DNA from: Salinisphaera sp. T31B1
GTDB taxonomy: Bacteria > Pseudomonadota > Gammaproteobacteria > Nevskiales > Salinisphaeraceae
DNA: 64,000 nt
NCBI RefSeq assembly: GCF_040361275.1
Contig: NZ_APNH01000001.1
Location: forward strand, 1,461,001 to 1,525,000
Direction of reading: 5' to 3'
The notes beneath the pieces were generated by a model, which saw only the letters and a list, made by a program, of their open reading frames with translations, searched no databases and was not told where the DNA came from. The translations under genes and the position numbers were made by a program. This document shows, piece after piece, positions 17,729 through 27,772 of the stretch (its first letter is position 1; every line of letters starts with the position of its first letter).

Positions 17729-17959
17729 ATGTCGGTGAAGCGATCTCGTCGAACCGCATTCGCGGTGCCGCCATGCGCTGGCGCCGACGGCCCACACGTC
17801 GAACGCTGTGTGCGCTGCGGTGAGGGTGGTTTGAAAACCGTTGTACTGGATATCGGCATGGTGGCGCGTGTGTGCCCGGGCTGTGGTCGCCAGACCGTGG
17901 TGGACGTCGACCGGCCAGCATCTGCAACGAAAAACAATCGGTTGGTTAAGGAACAATAG
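17729..17959 (+). CDS. Small zinc-ribbon-like protein
   Basis: A 76-residue frame with two CxxC knuckles (CVRCGEGG and VCPGCG) spaced 21 residues apart, the spacing of a zinc ribbon. The N-terminus is basic (KRSRRT). It ends two bases before the ATG of the solute-binding-like gene at 17962, which suggests translational coupling. The start could be the ATG at 17729 (GGAG only two bases away) or the in-frame GTG at 17735 (better spacing). No function is proposed beyond metal binding; it could also be a chance frame. Confidence 0.42.
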   Translation: MSVKRSRRTAFAVPPCAGADGPHVERCVRCGEGGLKTVVLDIGMVARVCPGCGRQTVVDVDRPASATKNNRLVKEQ

Positions 17960-17961
17960 TC

Positions 17962-19008
17962 ATGAAACGAATCAATATCCTGCGCTGCGCGACCGCGATT
18001 GCGGTCCTGGCCTGCAGCGCGTTCGGAACGTCAGCGTTTGCGCAGTCCGATGTGCAGACACGGACCTTTTGTATCTACGATCCGATCGGGGCCAATGGCT
18101 TTATCTATCAGGCGCTGCAGGATTACGTGTTGCAGGCGCGTGCATGGGGCTACAAGCTGGAGACCCGGGCCTATACCGATGAGGCGGTGGCGGCGAGCGA
18201 TCTGAAGGCCGGCCAGTGCGATATCGCCTCGCTGACCGGTGTGCGCACGATCCACTTCGTCAAGTTCGCTGGCTCGCTGGATATGGCTGGTGGCCTGCAG
18301 ACCTACGATGAAGAAAAGACCGCCATTCGTGTGATGTCCAGCCCGAAGGCCGCGCATTACATGAAGCAAGGCCCCTACGAAGTCATCGGCGTCGTGCCGT
18401 TGGGCAAGGCCTTTCTGTTCGCACGCGACCGGCACCTGCTCGACAGCATCTCCAATATCGCCGGGAAGAAAGTGGCGGTGCTCTCCTACGACAAGCAAGC
18501 CTCGACGCTGGCCAATGTGGCCGGTGCATCACCGGTGGGTGCGTCCATCGCCAGTTTCGGGCCGATGTTCAACAATGGCAGCGTCGATCTGGCCTATGCG
18601 CCGGCGTTCGCCTACAACGCACTCGAGCTCTACAAGGGGCTTGGCACGAAGGGAGGCATCGCCGATTTCGTGCTGGGTATGCTCTCGGGCCAGCTTATCG
18701 CGCGCGCCGACCGTTTCGATGCGGACTTCGGCCAGAAGTCGCGTAGCTGGGTGTTCGACAATATGTTCGATTCCACGCTTTCTCGTGTGACCGGTGCAGA
18801 AGACGAGATTCCGGAAAAGTTCTGGGTTCATATCAGTGGCGAGCGCGATCAGAAATACCGCGAGATGTTTCGCACGGTGCGCGTGAAATTATGGGAAGAG
18901 GACTGGTACAGCCATCGCATGCAGCATCTGCTCAAGAAAATCCGCTGCTCCAGTGATCCGGGGCTCGCGGAATGCAGCCTGGACAGCGAAGGGGGGGCGG
19001 TTAACTAG
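17962..19008 (+). CDS. Putative periplasmic solute-binding protein (paralogue 1)
   Basis: 348 residues with a Sec signal peptide ending near TSAFAQ (residue 28). The mature part begins with RTFCIYDPIGANGFIYQALQDY and continues with a hinge-like SYDKQASTLANVAGASPVGASIASFGPMFNNGSVDLAYAPAFAY, in keeping with a two-lobed binding protein. It ends with HRMQHLLKKIRC and AECSLDSEGGAVN, which would bring two Cys together. This resembles the proteins annotated as putative solute-binding protein (DUF6091-like), whose ligand is unknown. It is the most diverged of three paralogues in the window (others at 19264 and 36243) and stands in tandem with the second. Confidence 0.75.
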   Translation: MKRINILRCATAIAVLACSAFGTSAFAQSDVQTRTFCIYDPIGANGFIYQALQDYVLQARAWGYKLETRAYTDEAVAASDLKAGQCDIASLTGVRTIHFVKFAGSLDMAGGLQTYDEEKTAIRVMSSPKAAHYMKQGPYEVIGVVPLGKAFLFARDRHLLDSISNIAGKKVAVLSYDKQASTLANVAGASPVGASIASFGPMFNNGSVDLAYAPAFAYNALELYKGLGTKGGIADFVLGMLSGQLIARADRFDADFGQKSRSWVFDNMFDSTLSRVTGAEDEIPEKFWVHISGERDQKYREMFRTVRVKLWEEDWYSHRMQHLLKKIRCSSDPGLAECSLDSEGGAVN

Positions 19009-19263
19009 CGGTCGGTCTGTAGTGGCACGTGAGTCAGGCGATCGCCGAAGGCAGGCGGTCGGCCTGGATCACCCCATGCGGTTATCGATATCACTCGTTG
19101 GTCCGCGCCACTGAAGTAACGCTGTATCGCCGGTTCGACAGGCGTCATGGGATCAATTGCCGTAGGTCCGCGATCTTCACGCTTGTAGCCACGGCGGCAA
19201 TCGGCTCGCGCCGCGTTGAGCTGGCGGCAATCGGCATTTCGCTCAAGCTGCAGGAGGGCGGTT

Positions 19264-20310
19264 ATGTCACCCAATATGCATAGTCTTGGCGCCTGGTTTG
19301 CCGGCATCATTCTGGCCGGGGCGGGCATGGCCATCGCGAGCGCCGACAGCGGTGTTCCGACTCGCTCGATCTGTGTCTACGACCCGGTGGGGGCCAGCGG
19401 GCCGGTGATCGAACAGTTTCAGGACTACATCATCTTCGCCCGCGAGCACGGCGTGGCATTCGATCTGCGTGCCTATACCAGCGAAGACGTAGTCGCATCG
19501 GATTTCAAGGCCGGACGCTGCGATGCGGCCGGGCTGACCGGTATCCGCATGAAGCAGTTCGTGCCGTTTGCCGGCAGTCTCGATATGGTCGGCGGGCTGC
19601 AGACCTACGATCAGGTGCATACCGCGATCAAGGTGATGGCCAGTGACAAGGCCGCGCCGCTCATGCGCGACGGCGGCTACGAGATTGCCGGCGTCGTGCC
19701 GGGCGGCAAGGTCTATCTGTTTTCCCGCGAGAAGCGTTTTCTAGACAGCCTCGAGGCCGCGGCCGGCAAGAAGGTCGCGGTGATCGGTTATGACAAGCAG
19801 GCGCGTGTGGTCGCCAACGTGGCCGGTGCCTCGCCCGTGCCGGCGACGATCGCCAGCTTCGGGCCGCTGTTCAACAACCACAGTGTCGATATGGCGTACG
19901 CGCCGGCGATCGCCTACAAGCCGCTGGAGCTCTACAAGGGGCTCGGCGAAAACGGCGGCGTCGCCGATTTCGTACTCGGCATGCTGTCGTTGCAGATGGT
20001 CGTGCATCGCGATCGCTTTCCCGACGGCTTCGCCGCCGCCTCGCGCCGTTGGGCGGTCGACAATGCCTGGGGCCGTGTGATCACCCGGATCCGTCAGTCC
20101 GACGACGAAATTCCGGATCGCTACTGGGTGCATATCAACGGTGAACGCGAGACCAAATATCGCAGCATGCTGCGCGAGATCCGCCAGCGCCTGTGGGATC
20201 AGGGCTGGTACGACCACCGCATGCAGCATCTGCTCAAAAAGATCCGCTGTTCGACGAACCCCGGCGTGGCCGAATGCAGCCTGGACAGCGAAGGCGGCGC
20301 AATCGAATGA
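19264..20310 (+). CDS. Putative periplasmic solute-binding protein (paralogue 2)
   Basis: 348 residues, the same length as the tandem copy upstream. A signal peptide precedes about residue 28 (AIASAD). The mature start is RSICVYDPVGASGPVIEQFQDY and the C-terminus is RMQHLLKKIRC then AECSLDSEGGAIE. It is much closer to the paralogue at 36243 than to its tandem neighbour: long stretches such as FLDSLEAAAGKKVAVIGYD and the DNA around the FLDSLEAA segment are nearly identical. The start at 19264 is set by AGGAGG six bases upstream. No permease gene is nearby, so the partner of the binding protein is unknown; a sensory or TRAP-like role is possible. Confidence 0.75.
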   Translation: MSPNMHSLGAWFAGIILAGAGMAIASADSGVPTRSICVYDPVGASGPVIEQFQDYIIFAREHGVAFDLRAYTSEDVVASDFKAGRCDAAGLTGIRMKQFVPFAGSLDMVGGLQTYDQVHTAIKVMASDKAAPLMRDGGYEIAGVVPGGKVYLFSREKRFLDSLEAAAGKKVAVIGYDKQARVVANVAGASPVPATIASFGPLFNNHSVDMAYAPAIAYKPLELYKGLGENGGVADFVLGMLSLQMVVHRDRFPDGFAAASRRWAVDNAWGRVITRIRQSDDEIPDRYWVHINGERETKYRSMLREIRQRLWDQGWYDHRMQHLLKKIRCSTNPGVAECSLDSEGGAIE

Positions 20311-20437
20311 GTACAATGAGTCACTGTGAGCGCAGGGGTTGCATGGCGCCTGGGCCGCGGCCTTCTAACCGGTTGCCGTTGTGGCCGGAACGGCCGTTCG
20401 AGCGATCGGCGCTGCCGCCCGTGCTGCGGTATTGCGC

Positions 20438-22108
20438 ATGAACGCCGCTCTGTCCGGTTCCGTCACGCGTAAGGGCGATCAGTCTGGCGATGACAGCGGC
20501 CGCCGTGACCGCAGTACATGGATGCGGCGCGCCACTCGGCTGGCGATCTGCGTATTCGGATTAGCGTTGCTCGGGCTGGCCCCCGCCGCGCTGGCGATGA
20601 CGCCGGCGCGCAAGGCCGCCTGCGATACGGTGCTGACCCTGCGCGGCTGGCATCCGCCGCTGGCACTGGCCGGCGATGTGCCCGAGACGCAGGCGGTGTC
20701 GTTACTGCGCGATCACCTGAACTGGCAGCGTAATGTGGTGACCGCCACCCGGCTGGACCCGGATGTCGACGCAGTGCGAGCGGCGTTGTGGGATGCGGTA
20801 CGCGATTTCAATCTGAGTGGCCTATACCGGACGTTGCCGACCGAGGACGGGGATTGGCGTGCCTTGACGTTGCAAGGTCGTCCGGCATCGTCCGCGTATC
20901 GGGTGAGCCGGATCGCGCCCGACGCGTTCGACCAGCCCCTGGGCGCGTTGGGAGAAACCACGTCGCAGCTGTCCATGCGACCGGGCGTCGTGCCGCCCGA
21001 GGGCCCGGCCGGCGATCGCTACAAGGTGCGCGCGCGTATGCGCGCCGACATCGGGCCCATCGAATGGGCAAACGTGCTCGAAGCCGCGTGGATGAGTCTT
21101 GATCATCTGACCACGACCGCACCGCTGCCGGCGCCCAGCGGCGGCGGGTTCTTCGGTGGCACCGGCAGCGATGCGGAGATTCTGCTGCAACTGCAGCCGG
21201 CTTTTCCGAACTTTTTTCGCTGGTATCTCGGCATATCGAACATTCCGGACATACTCGCCCCGGATAGCGCGCGATCGCCGGCCGAACACCTGCATCTGGT
21301 GGTCCAGCTCGACCAGGGATTGCGCGAGCACTACCCGCGGGTCGCCGATTATCTGGAACAGATCAAGGGCTTCATATCGGCCCAGGTCTCGATCGAGAAC
21401 GATGCGGGGCGCTGGCTCGATATCGACCTGGACAGCGTGCAACAGCGTCTCGTGGTCGATGCCTGGGTCAAGGACGGGCATCTGGTGCCCAGTCGCGACG
21501 GCACGCCACGCCTCGATGCCATCGACCCCGCCGAAACCCTCGATCACCTGTCGTACCAGTCCGTCGCCGATATCAAGCTCAAGGCGCTGGGGGTAACCGT
21601 CCGTCTCGATCAGTGGCCGATCGACTGGACGTACCGTCGGTCGAATGACGGGGCTACCTACGACGGGCGCATCGTCACGCAGCCGAAGGTAAGCGTCGGC
21701 GGCGCCGCGCTCGGGTTCATTCCCACCGGCGTGGTCGATGCCGTGATTCCGAACAATATCGAAGGCATCGTGAACGACTTCATGCAGGTGCTCACGCAAA
21801 GCAACGGCGGCGCGGGGGCAAAGCTGGACGTGTCGTTCGAGCAGGTATCGCAAGACAGCAGCCTTTTATCCGTTGCTGCGGACGGCGACATGCTGGACAA
21901 CTTCTTCGTACGGTTCGCGGTCAGCCTGATCAACAAGCGTGTGCTACCTGACAGCGCCCAGGTCGAGGGCCTCAAGCGCCTCATCGGAGCCGGGCTGGAC
22001 GCGCTGACCGACGATCTCGACATCCTCGTCGCCGCACAACATGGCATGCGTGGCGCTGGCCTAACCGAACTGGTGGCGCAATGTCGGGATGCCTCGTCGA
22101 CGTGGTGA
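20438..22108 (+). CDS. Secreted protein of unknown function
   Basis: About 556 residues. A basic N-terminus (MRRATRL at internal residue 29) is followed by a hydrophobic run ending LAPAALAMTP, a clear Sec signal, so the true start could instead be the ATG at 20522. The remainder is a large soluble domain without a motif I can name; near the middle are PNFFRWYLGISNIPDILAP and HLHLVVQLDQGLREHYPRV. It follows the two solute-binding-like genes on the same strand with 127 bp between, and may belong to the same periplasmic system. No lipobox or membrane anchor is visible. Confidence 0.6.
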   Translation: MNAALSGSVTRKGDQSGDDSGRRDRSTWMRRATRLAICVFGLALLGLAPAALAMTPARKAACDTVLTLRGWHPPLALAGDVPETQAVSLLRDHLNWQRNVVTATRLDPDVDAVRAALWDAVRDFNLSGLYRTLPTEDGDWRALTLQGRPASSAYRVSRIAPDAFDQPLGALGETTSQLSMRPGVVPPEGPAGDRYKVRARMRADIGPIEWANVLEAAWMSLDHLTTTAPLPAPSGGGFFGGTGSDAEILLQLQPAFPNFFRWYLGISNIPDILAPDSARSPAEHLHLVVQLDQGLREHYPRVADYLEQIKGFISAQVSIENDAGRWLDIDLDSVQQRLVVDAWVKDGHLVPSRDGTPRLDAIDPAETLDHLSYQSVADIKLKALGVTVRLDQWPIDWTYRRSNDGATYDGRIVTQPKVSVGGAALGFIPTGVVDAVIPNNIEGIVNDFMQVLTQSNGGAGAKLDVSFEQVSQDSSLLSVAADGDMLDNFFVRFAVSLINKRVLPDSAQVEGLKRLIGAGLDALTDDLDILVAAQHGMRGAGLTELVAQCRDASSTW

Positions 22109-22495
22109 TGACCCAATCATGCAATGCAACCCGGACCGCTGCGAGTGCGGCTCAAGTGGATGGCCTTGCACGTTGCTGCCCAGCCTTGGTGACCATGCGA
22201 TCCGGCCAGTCGGCACAGCTCCTTGGCGATTCGTCTGCGGTGGCTTATCTGTGCGCTAACGATGGCCGGCTAACCGTCGACGCGATCAGCGTCAGATCGC
22301 CAGGTTCTGGGTCGTCTGATTCCGGATCAAAAGCGATGAACTCGAAATGATCATCAAATCTGCTCACGACTGGAGGGCGCCACTCGTCAGCTCCGTTGGC
22401 TGGAGGAAATGGCGAGTGCGCCGTACAGCGCAGAACCAAATGCTGCCAGCCTGCGACTGGTTCAAGTCCTGATCCATCCGACCCGGAGCCAACCG

Positions 22496-22636
22496 ATGAA
22501 GACCCAACGATGTCCAAAATGCGCAAGCTTTGGCGTGGTCCCGATCCGGCGCCGTGCGTGGCGCAAGATGCTTCGGCTGCGCAACCACATGCGCTGCATC
22601 GATTGCGGAAATCGCTTTCGCAGTCGAAGTGGCTAA
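22496..22636 (+). CDS. Very small zinc-ribbon protein
   Basis: 46 residues: MKTQRCPKCASFGVVPIR, then a basic stretch, then MRCIDCGNRFRSRSG. Two CxxC knuckles about 25 residues apart and strongly basic flanks fit a nucleic-acid-binding zinc ribbon. GGAG lies seven bases before the ATG. The frame extends upstream without a stop, but the only other start is less well placed. Confidence 0.5.
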   Translation: MKTQRCPKCASFGVVPIRRRAWRKMLRLRNHMRCIDCGNRFRSRSG

Positions 22637-23189
22637 CCGGGCCCCGCATTCGTACCAGTACTCGCGATGTCGATCCGAGCGAGCTGGTTTTCTCGGCTAT
22701 GGAATGAGTCAGGAACGATGTCGCCTCGAGCATGGCAGACACTGCAGCGATGCCAACGCGGCGACCAGATTGACCCGGTGGGGCGGCAGGCGCGCGACCG
22801 CGCTCACCGCAGCTTGAAAGGTGCCGTCGCCGAAGAAGTCGCACGGATCACGCGCGGTCTGCAGCGGCTGATGCAAGCGCTGCACACGCAGCGGCAGACC
22901 ATCATCAAACGGTCGGGAGTTCGTCAGCCGCTGTTGATTCAGCGTTTCCAGGACCACTTGGCCGCCAGGTCCGAGTGGCTTCAAACGCTTGAAAGACAGC
23001 GTTGGGGATCAGTCATGTGCTGTCTGGATTTCAAGAGATTCGGACCCGCCGTGGCGGCGGATTCTTAGCGCCAAATTATTACTGCTGACGGCAGTCCATC
23101 GTGGGCGGGCGGCTCGCTGAACAACGCGTAGACATCCCGGGCTGCTTCAGGCGCCTGATTATTTGGCACGGTTCAACACCGGATTCGCT
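22637..23189. other. Low-information interval before the urea operon
   Basis: About 550 bp without a clear gene. A plus-strand frame at 22667-23068 (133 codons, helical and Arg/Gln-rich) is possible but has neither a convincing ribosome binding site nor a recognisable domain. It probably holds the 3' end of the urea-operon transcript, which arrives from the right. Confidence 0.3.
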
Positions 23190-23910
23190 CTATACGCTCA
23201 GATGCCTGTTCACGATCTCGTCGGTGAGTTCCGCGATACCGCCCTGGGCGACCAGCCGGCCGTTGTCGAGGATGCGGAATTCGTCGGCCACGCGTCGGGC
23301 GAAGGGCAGTTTCTGTTCGACCAGCAGCACGGTGAGCCCGTCCTCGCGGTTGAGCTTTTCGAGCGTGTCGCCGATCTGGGCGACGATGTTCGGTTGAATG
23401 CCTTCGCAGGGCTCGTCGAGAATCAATAGCGTCGGGTCGAATACCAGCGCCCGGGCGATCGCCAGCTGTTGCTGCTGGCCGCCGGACAGGTCGCCGCCGC
23501 GTCGGCTGCGCATGTCCTTCAATACCGGGAACAGTTCGAAGACCCGGTCGAGTGCCGCGCGCGACCGATCGCGGCGCACGTACAGCCCCAGTTCCAGGTT
23601 CTCAGCCACCGACAACTGGCCGAAGATCTCGCGGCCCTGGGGCACATAGCCGATGCCCAGCCCCGCGCGCTTGTCGGCAGGCAGCTTGAGCAGATCGGTA
23701 TCGCCGAAACGAATCTCGCCGGTGGCCGGCACCAGCCCCATGATGGTCTTGAGCAGGGTTGTCTTGCCCATGCCGTTGCGGCCCATCAGGCAGCTGATCG
23801 CGCCCGGGGTGACGTCCAGATCCACATCCCACAGGATATGGCTGCCGCCGTAGTACTGGTCGAGCCCGCGGATGATCAGGCTCGGCGCGGCGTCGGTTTG
23901 GGGGGCGGCA

Positions 23911-23918
<8 letters not shown>
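23190..23918 (-). CDS. urtE: Urea ABC transporter ATP-binding protein UrtE
   Basis: 242 residues. ABC ATPase core: Walker A GRNGMGKTTL near residue 46, Q-loop VPQGREIFGQL, signature LSGGQQQQLAIARAL and Walker B LLILDEPCEGIQPNI, followed by the H-region variant VLLVEQKLPFARRVAD. The M-G-R-N-G-M-G-K-T-T form and the E-G-I-Q-P-N stretch are typical of UrtE, the LivF-like ATPase of high-affinity urea uptake. It sits at the end of the urea operon and overlaps urtD by 8 bp, so translation is coupled. In this pathway the ATPases UrtD and UrtE drive import of urea through UrtBC. Confidence 0.93.
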
Positions 23919-24740
<822 letters not shown>

Positions 24741-24744
<4 letters not shown>

Positions 24745-25871
24745 GACGGCTCCTTGCGACGCATCCGCCGGCGTAATTGCGATACCAGACCGACGATGCC
24801 CTTGGGCAGAAACAGGGTGACGGCCACGAACAGCGCGCCCAGTGCATAGGGCCAGATATCCGGAAAGGCGCCGGTCAGCCAGGTCTTGGCGAAGTTGACC
24901 ACGCCCGCGCCCAGCGCCGCGCCGTAAAGCGTGCCGCGTCCGCCGACCGCGACCCAGACCACCGCCTCGATCGAGGCGATCGGCGAAAACTCGCTCGGGT
25001 TGATGATGCCCACCTGCGGCACGTACAACGCGCCGGCCACGCCCGCGAGCATGGCCGAAATCGTGAAAATCCAGACCTTGTACAGCTCCACGCGATAGCC
25101 GGTGAAGCGGGTGCGGCTTTCGGCATCGCGAATGGCCTCGAGCACGCGCCCGGCGCGCGAGGTGACGATGAAACGCGCGATCAGAAAGCCGATCAGAAGC
25201 CCCACGCCGGAGGCCACGAACAGTCCCACGCGGGTGCCGTCGGCCGACAGGCTGTAGCCGAGGATGTCCTTGAAATCGGTCAGCCCGTTATTGCCGCCAA
25301 AGCCCATCTCGTTGCGAAAGAAGGCGAGCATGAGCGCATAGGTCATCGCCTGGGTGATGATGGCGAAATACACGCCGGTCACCCGCGAGCGAAACGCCAG
25401 CCAGCCGAACACCAGCGCCAGCAGGCCGGGCACCAGCACGACCATGGCCATGGCGACGGCGAATATATCCATGCCGTGCCAGTACCAGGGCAGGGTGTCC
25501 CAGTTCAGAAACACCATGAAGTCCGGCAGGACCGGGTTGCCGTAGACGCCGCGATCGCCGATCTGGCGCATCAGGTACATGCCCATGGCATAGCCGCCGA
25601 GCCCGAAGAAGGCGGTATGGCCAAGACTCAGAATGCCGCAATAACCCCAGATCAGATCGAGGGCGACCGCGAGCAGGGCATAGGTGAGGTACTTGCCCAC
25701 CAGTGCGACGGTGAAGTTCGATACGTGCAGCGCGCTGGACGGCGCGACCAGCAGATTGCAGATCGGAATGGCCACGGTCAGGGCGATCAGCGCGAGCACG
25801 AAGATCAGGCTGCCCGTATCCCCGAGCATGCGTGTGAGAACGGGACCGTGGTTGGCATGAGTGCGTGTCAT
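24741..25871 (-). CDS. urtC: Urea ABC transporter permease UrtC
   Basis: 376 residues, LivM-like inner-membrane permease with about ten hydrophobic segments. Recognisable stretches are LDLIWGYCGILSLGHTAFFGLGGYAMGMYLM, VTGVYFAIITQAMTYALML and FRNEMGFGGNNGLTDFKDILG, the last being characteristic of UrtC. The C-terminus is basic (RRRMRRKEPS), as expected for a cytoplasmic tail. The ATG overlaps the urtB stop in the sequence TGATG. A longer in-frame reading to the right exists but only as a shadow of urtB. Confidence 0.93.
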
Positions 25872-27688
25872 CAGCTGCCCTCCGCCGTGCGGCCTTTCTG
25901 CGGGAACAGCCCGCGCGGTCGCCGCTGAATGAACAGGATGAGGAAGATCAGCACGATGATCTTGGCCAGCACCGCGCCGGCCTGCGGCTCGATGAACTTG
26001 GTCAGCACGCCCAGCGACAGGCCCGACACCAGCGTGCCCCACAGATTGCCGACGCCGCCGAAGACCACGACCATGAACGAATCGATGATGTAGCTCTGGC
26101 CCAGGTTCGGGCCGACGTTGGTCAACTGGCTCAAGGCCACGCCCGCGATGCCGGCCACCCCCGAACCCAGGCCGAAGGTGAGCGCGTCGAGGCGCTGCGT
26201 GCGGATGCCCATCGCCCGTGCCATATCGCGGTTCTGCGACACCGCGCGTACTTTCAGGCCCAGCGAGGTCTTGTGCATGACCAGAATGAGAGCCGCGAAC
26301 ACCGCCATCGAAAACGCCAGGATCACGAGCCGGTTGGCGGTGAGCGCGAACAGATCGTTGAACCGGATCAGGCCGCTCATCCATTCCGGCGAGGCCACCG
26401 ACCGGTTGAGCGGGGTGAACACGCTGCGCACCAGTTGCTGCAGGAACAGGCTCACGCCGAAGGTGGCCAGCAGTGTTTCCAGCGGCCGGCCGTAGAGCCA
26501 TTGCACGATCGAGCGTTCGATGAGAATGCCCACCAGGCCGGAGACAAGAAACGCGGCCGGCACGGCCAGCACCAGCGCGACGCCGATATGGCCGGGCAGC
26601 AGCTGTTGCATGACAAAGGCCGTATAGGCGCCGAGCATGATCAGCTCGCCGTGGGCCATGTTGATCACGCCCATCACGCCGAAGGTGATCGCCAGGCCGA
26701 TGCCGGCGAGCACCAGGATCGAACCCAGGCTCAGGCCGAAGAACAGGGTTTCGAGATAGTCGTAGACCGTGCGCCACCAGTCGACACGTTCGACCTGGGC
26801 GGCGGCCGCCGCACGCAGGCGCGCCTGATCGGCATCGGCCGTATCCTCGGGAATGAGGATGAGCATGTTCTTGAGACGGTTGTAGACCATCTGGCTGTTG
26901 TCGCCGGACAGCCGCTCGATGGCCTCGAGCTTGGCGGCGTTGTCGCCGGTGTTCAGGTCGTTGATCGCGAGCGCGCGGTCGATGGCTTTGAGCACGTCGT
27001 CGTCGGTTTCGCTGGCGCGATGCGCGCGCATGGCGTCGGCGGCATTGTCGTCGAGCTTTTCCGACATGGTTTCGACCGCGGCCAGGCGCGTATCGGCATC
27101 GTCGGCGTCGAGTTCGAGCTGGGCCTGGGCCACGCCGATGTTCTGACGCAGGCCGATGTTGGTACGCACTGGCTCGAAATCGCGCGTGGAGGCGCTGCCG
27201 GCCGGCTCGAAGGTGATCGGGTCGCGCAGGGCGTAGTCGTCGCCGTTGTCCTCGGCCACGAAGACCTTGTCGTCGGCCTTGCGAACCACCAGCCGGTTGT
27301 CGGCAAAAGCGGCCAGCAGCTCGGCGGTATGCGCCCGTGGGTGGGCGGCGAGCGCGGTCACGATGCGCCGTTTTTCCGGATAGTTGGCCGTGGCAAGCGC
27401 GGCGACGGTGCCGTCGTAGTCGAAGCCGTTGTCTTCGGACGGGGCGTCGTCGGGCGTGGCTGTCGTGGCATCGGCCGAGGCCGTGCTGCCATCACCCGTT
27501 TCGGCCGATGCCGACGGCGTCGATGGTGTGGCTGCGCTGTCAGCCGCGGGCGCGGTAACGGCGCTGCTCGGATCGTCGCCGCTCGGATCGTCCTGGGCCG
27601 TCGCCGCGGCCGTGGCGAACGCGAGGCCGAGCGCGAGGATTATCGCGATCAGGCGGCGCGCGGTGCCGGTTGTTCTGGTTCTGTCCAT
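25871..27688 (-). CDS. urtB: Urea ABC transporter permease UrtB with long periplasmic N-terminal domain
   Basis: 605 residues. A signal-like hydrophobic start (LIAIILALGLAFATAAATAQ) is followed by an unusually long Ala/Ser/Thr/Asp low-complexity tract at about 32-90, then the helical, HEAT-like extracytoplasmic domain found at the N-terminus of UrtB, and finally the LivH-like permease from about residue 310 (SLGSILVLAGIGLAITFGVMGVINMAHGELIMLGAYTAF). Urea passes through the UrtB/UrtC pair. Most UrtB proteins are around 520-550 residues; the extra length here is the acidic low-complexity linker, which would suit a salt-adapted organism. It is separated from urtA by 84 bp, the largest gap in the operon. 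Confidence 0.92.
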   Translation of the reverse strand: MDRTRTTGTARRLIAIILALGLAFATAAATAQDDPSGDDPSSAVTAPAADSAATPSTPSASAETGDGSTASADATTATPDDAPSEDNGFDYDGTVAALATANYPEKRRIVTALAAHPRAHTAELLAAFADNRLVVRKADDKVFVAEDNGDDYALRDPITFEPAGSASTRDFEPVRTNIGLRQNIGVAQAQLELDADDADTRLAAVETMSEKLDDNAADAMRAHRASETDDDVLKAIDRALAINDLNTGDNAAKLEAIERLSGDNSQMVYNRLKNMLILIPEDTADADQARLRAAAAAQVERVDWWRTVYDYLETLFFGLSLGSILVLAGIGLAITFGVMGVINMAHGELIMLGAYTAFVMQQLLPGHIGVALVLAVPAAFLVSGLVGILIERSIVQWLYGRPLETLLATFGVSLFLQQLVRSVFTPLNRSVASPEWMSGLIRFNDLFALTANRLVILAFSMAVFAALILVMHKTSLGLKVRAVSQNRDMARAMGIRTQRLDALTFGLGSGVAGIAGVALSQLTNVGPNLGQSYIIDSFMVVVFGGVGNLWGTLVSGLSLGVLTKFIEPQAGAVLAKIIVLIFLILFIQRRPRGLFPQKGRTAEGS

Positions 27689-27772
27689 GGCGGACTCGTT
27701 GGGTGGCCGAAGACACCGGGCCTGGCGGCCCGGTGCCCCATTGCATCGGATGGCGTCTGGGACGCGCTCCGA

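Noticed and set aside
22709-23068. Overlapping plus- and minus-strand frames before the urea operon
   Set aside because: Neither has a start signal or recognisable domain; mentioned only as a low-information interval.
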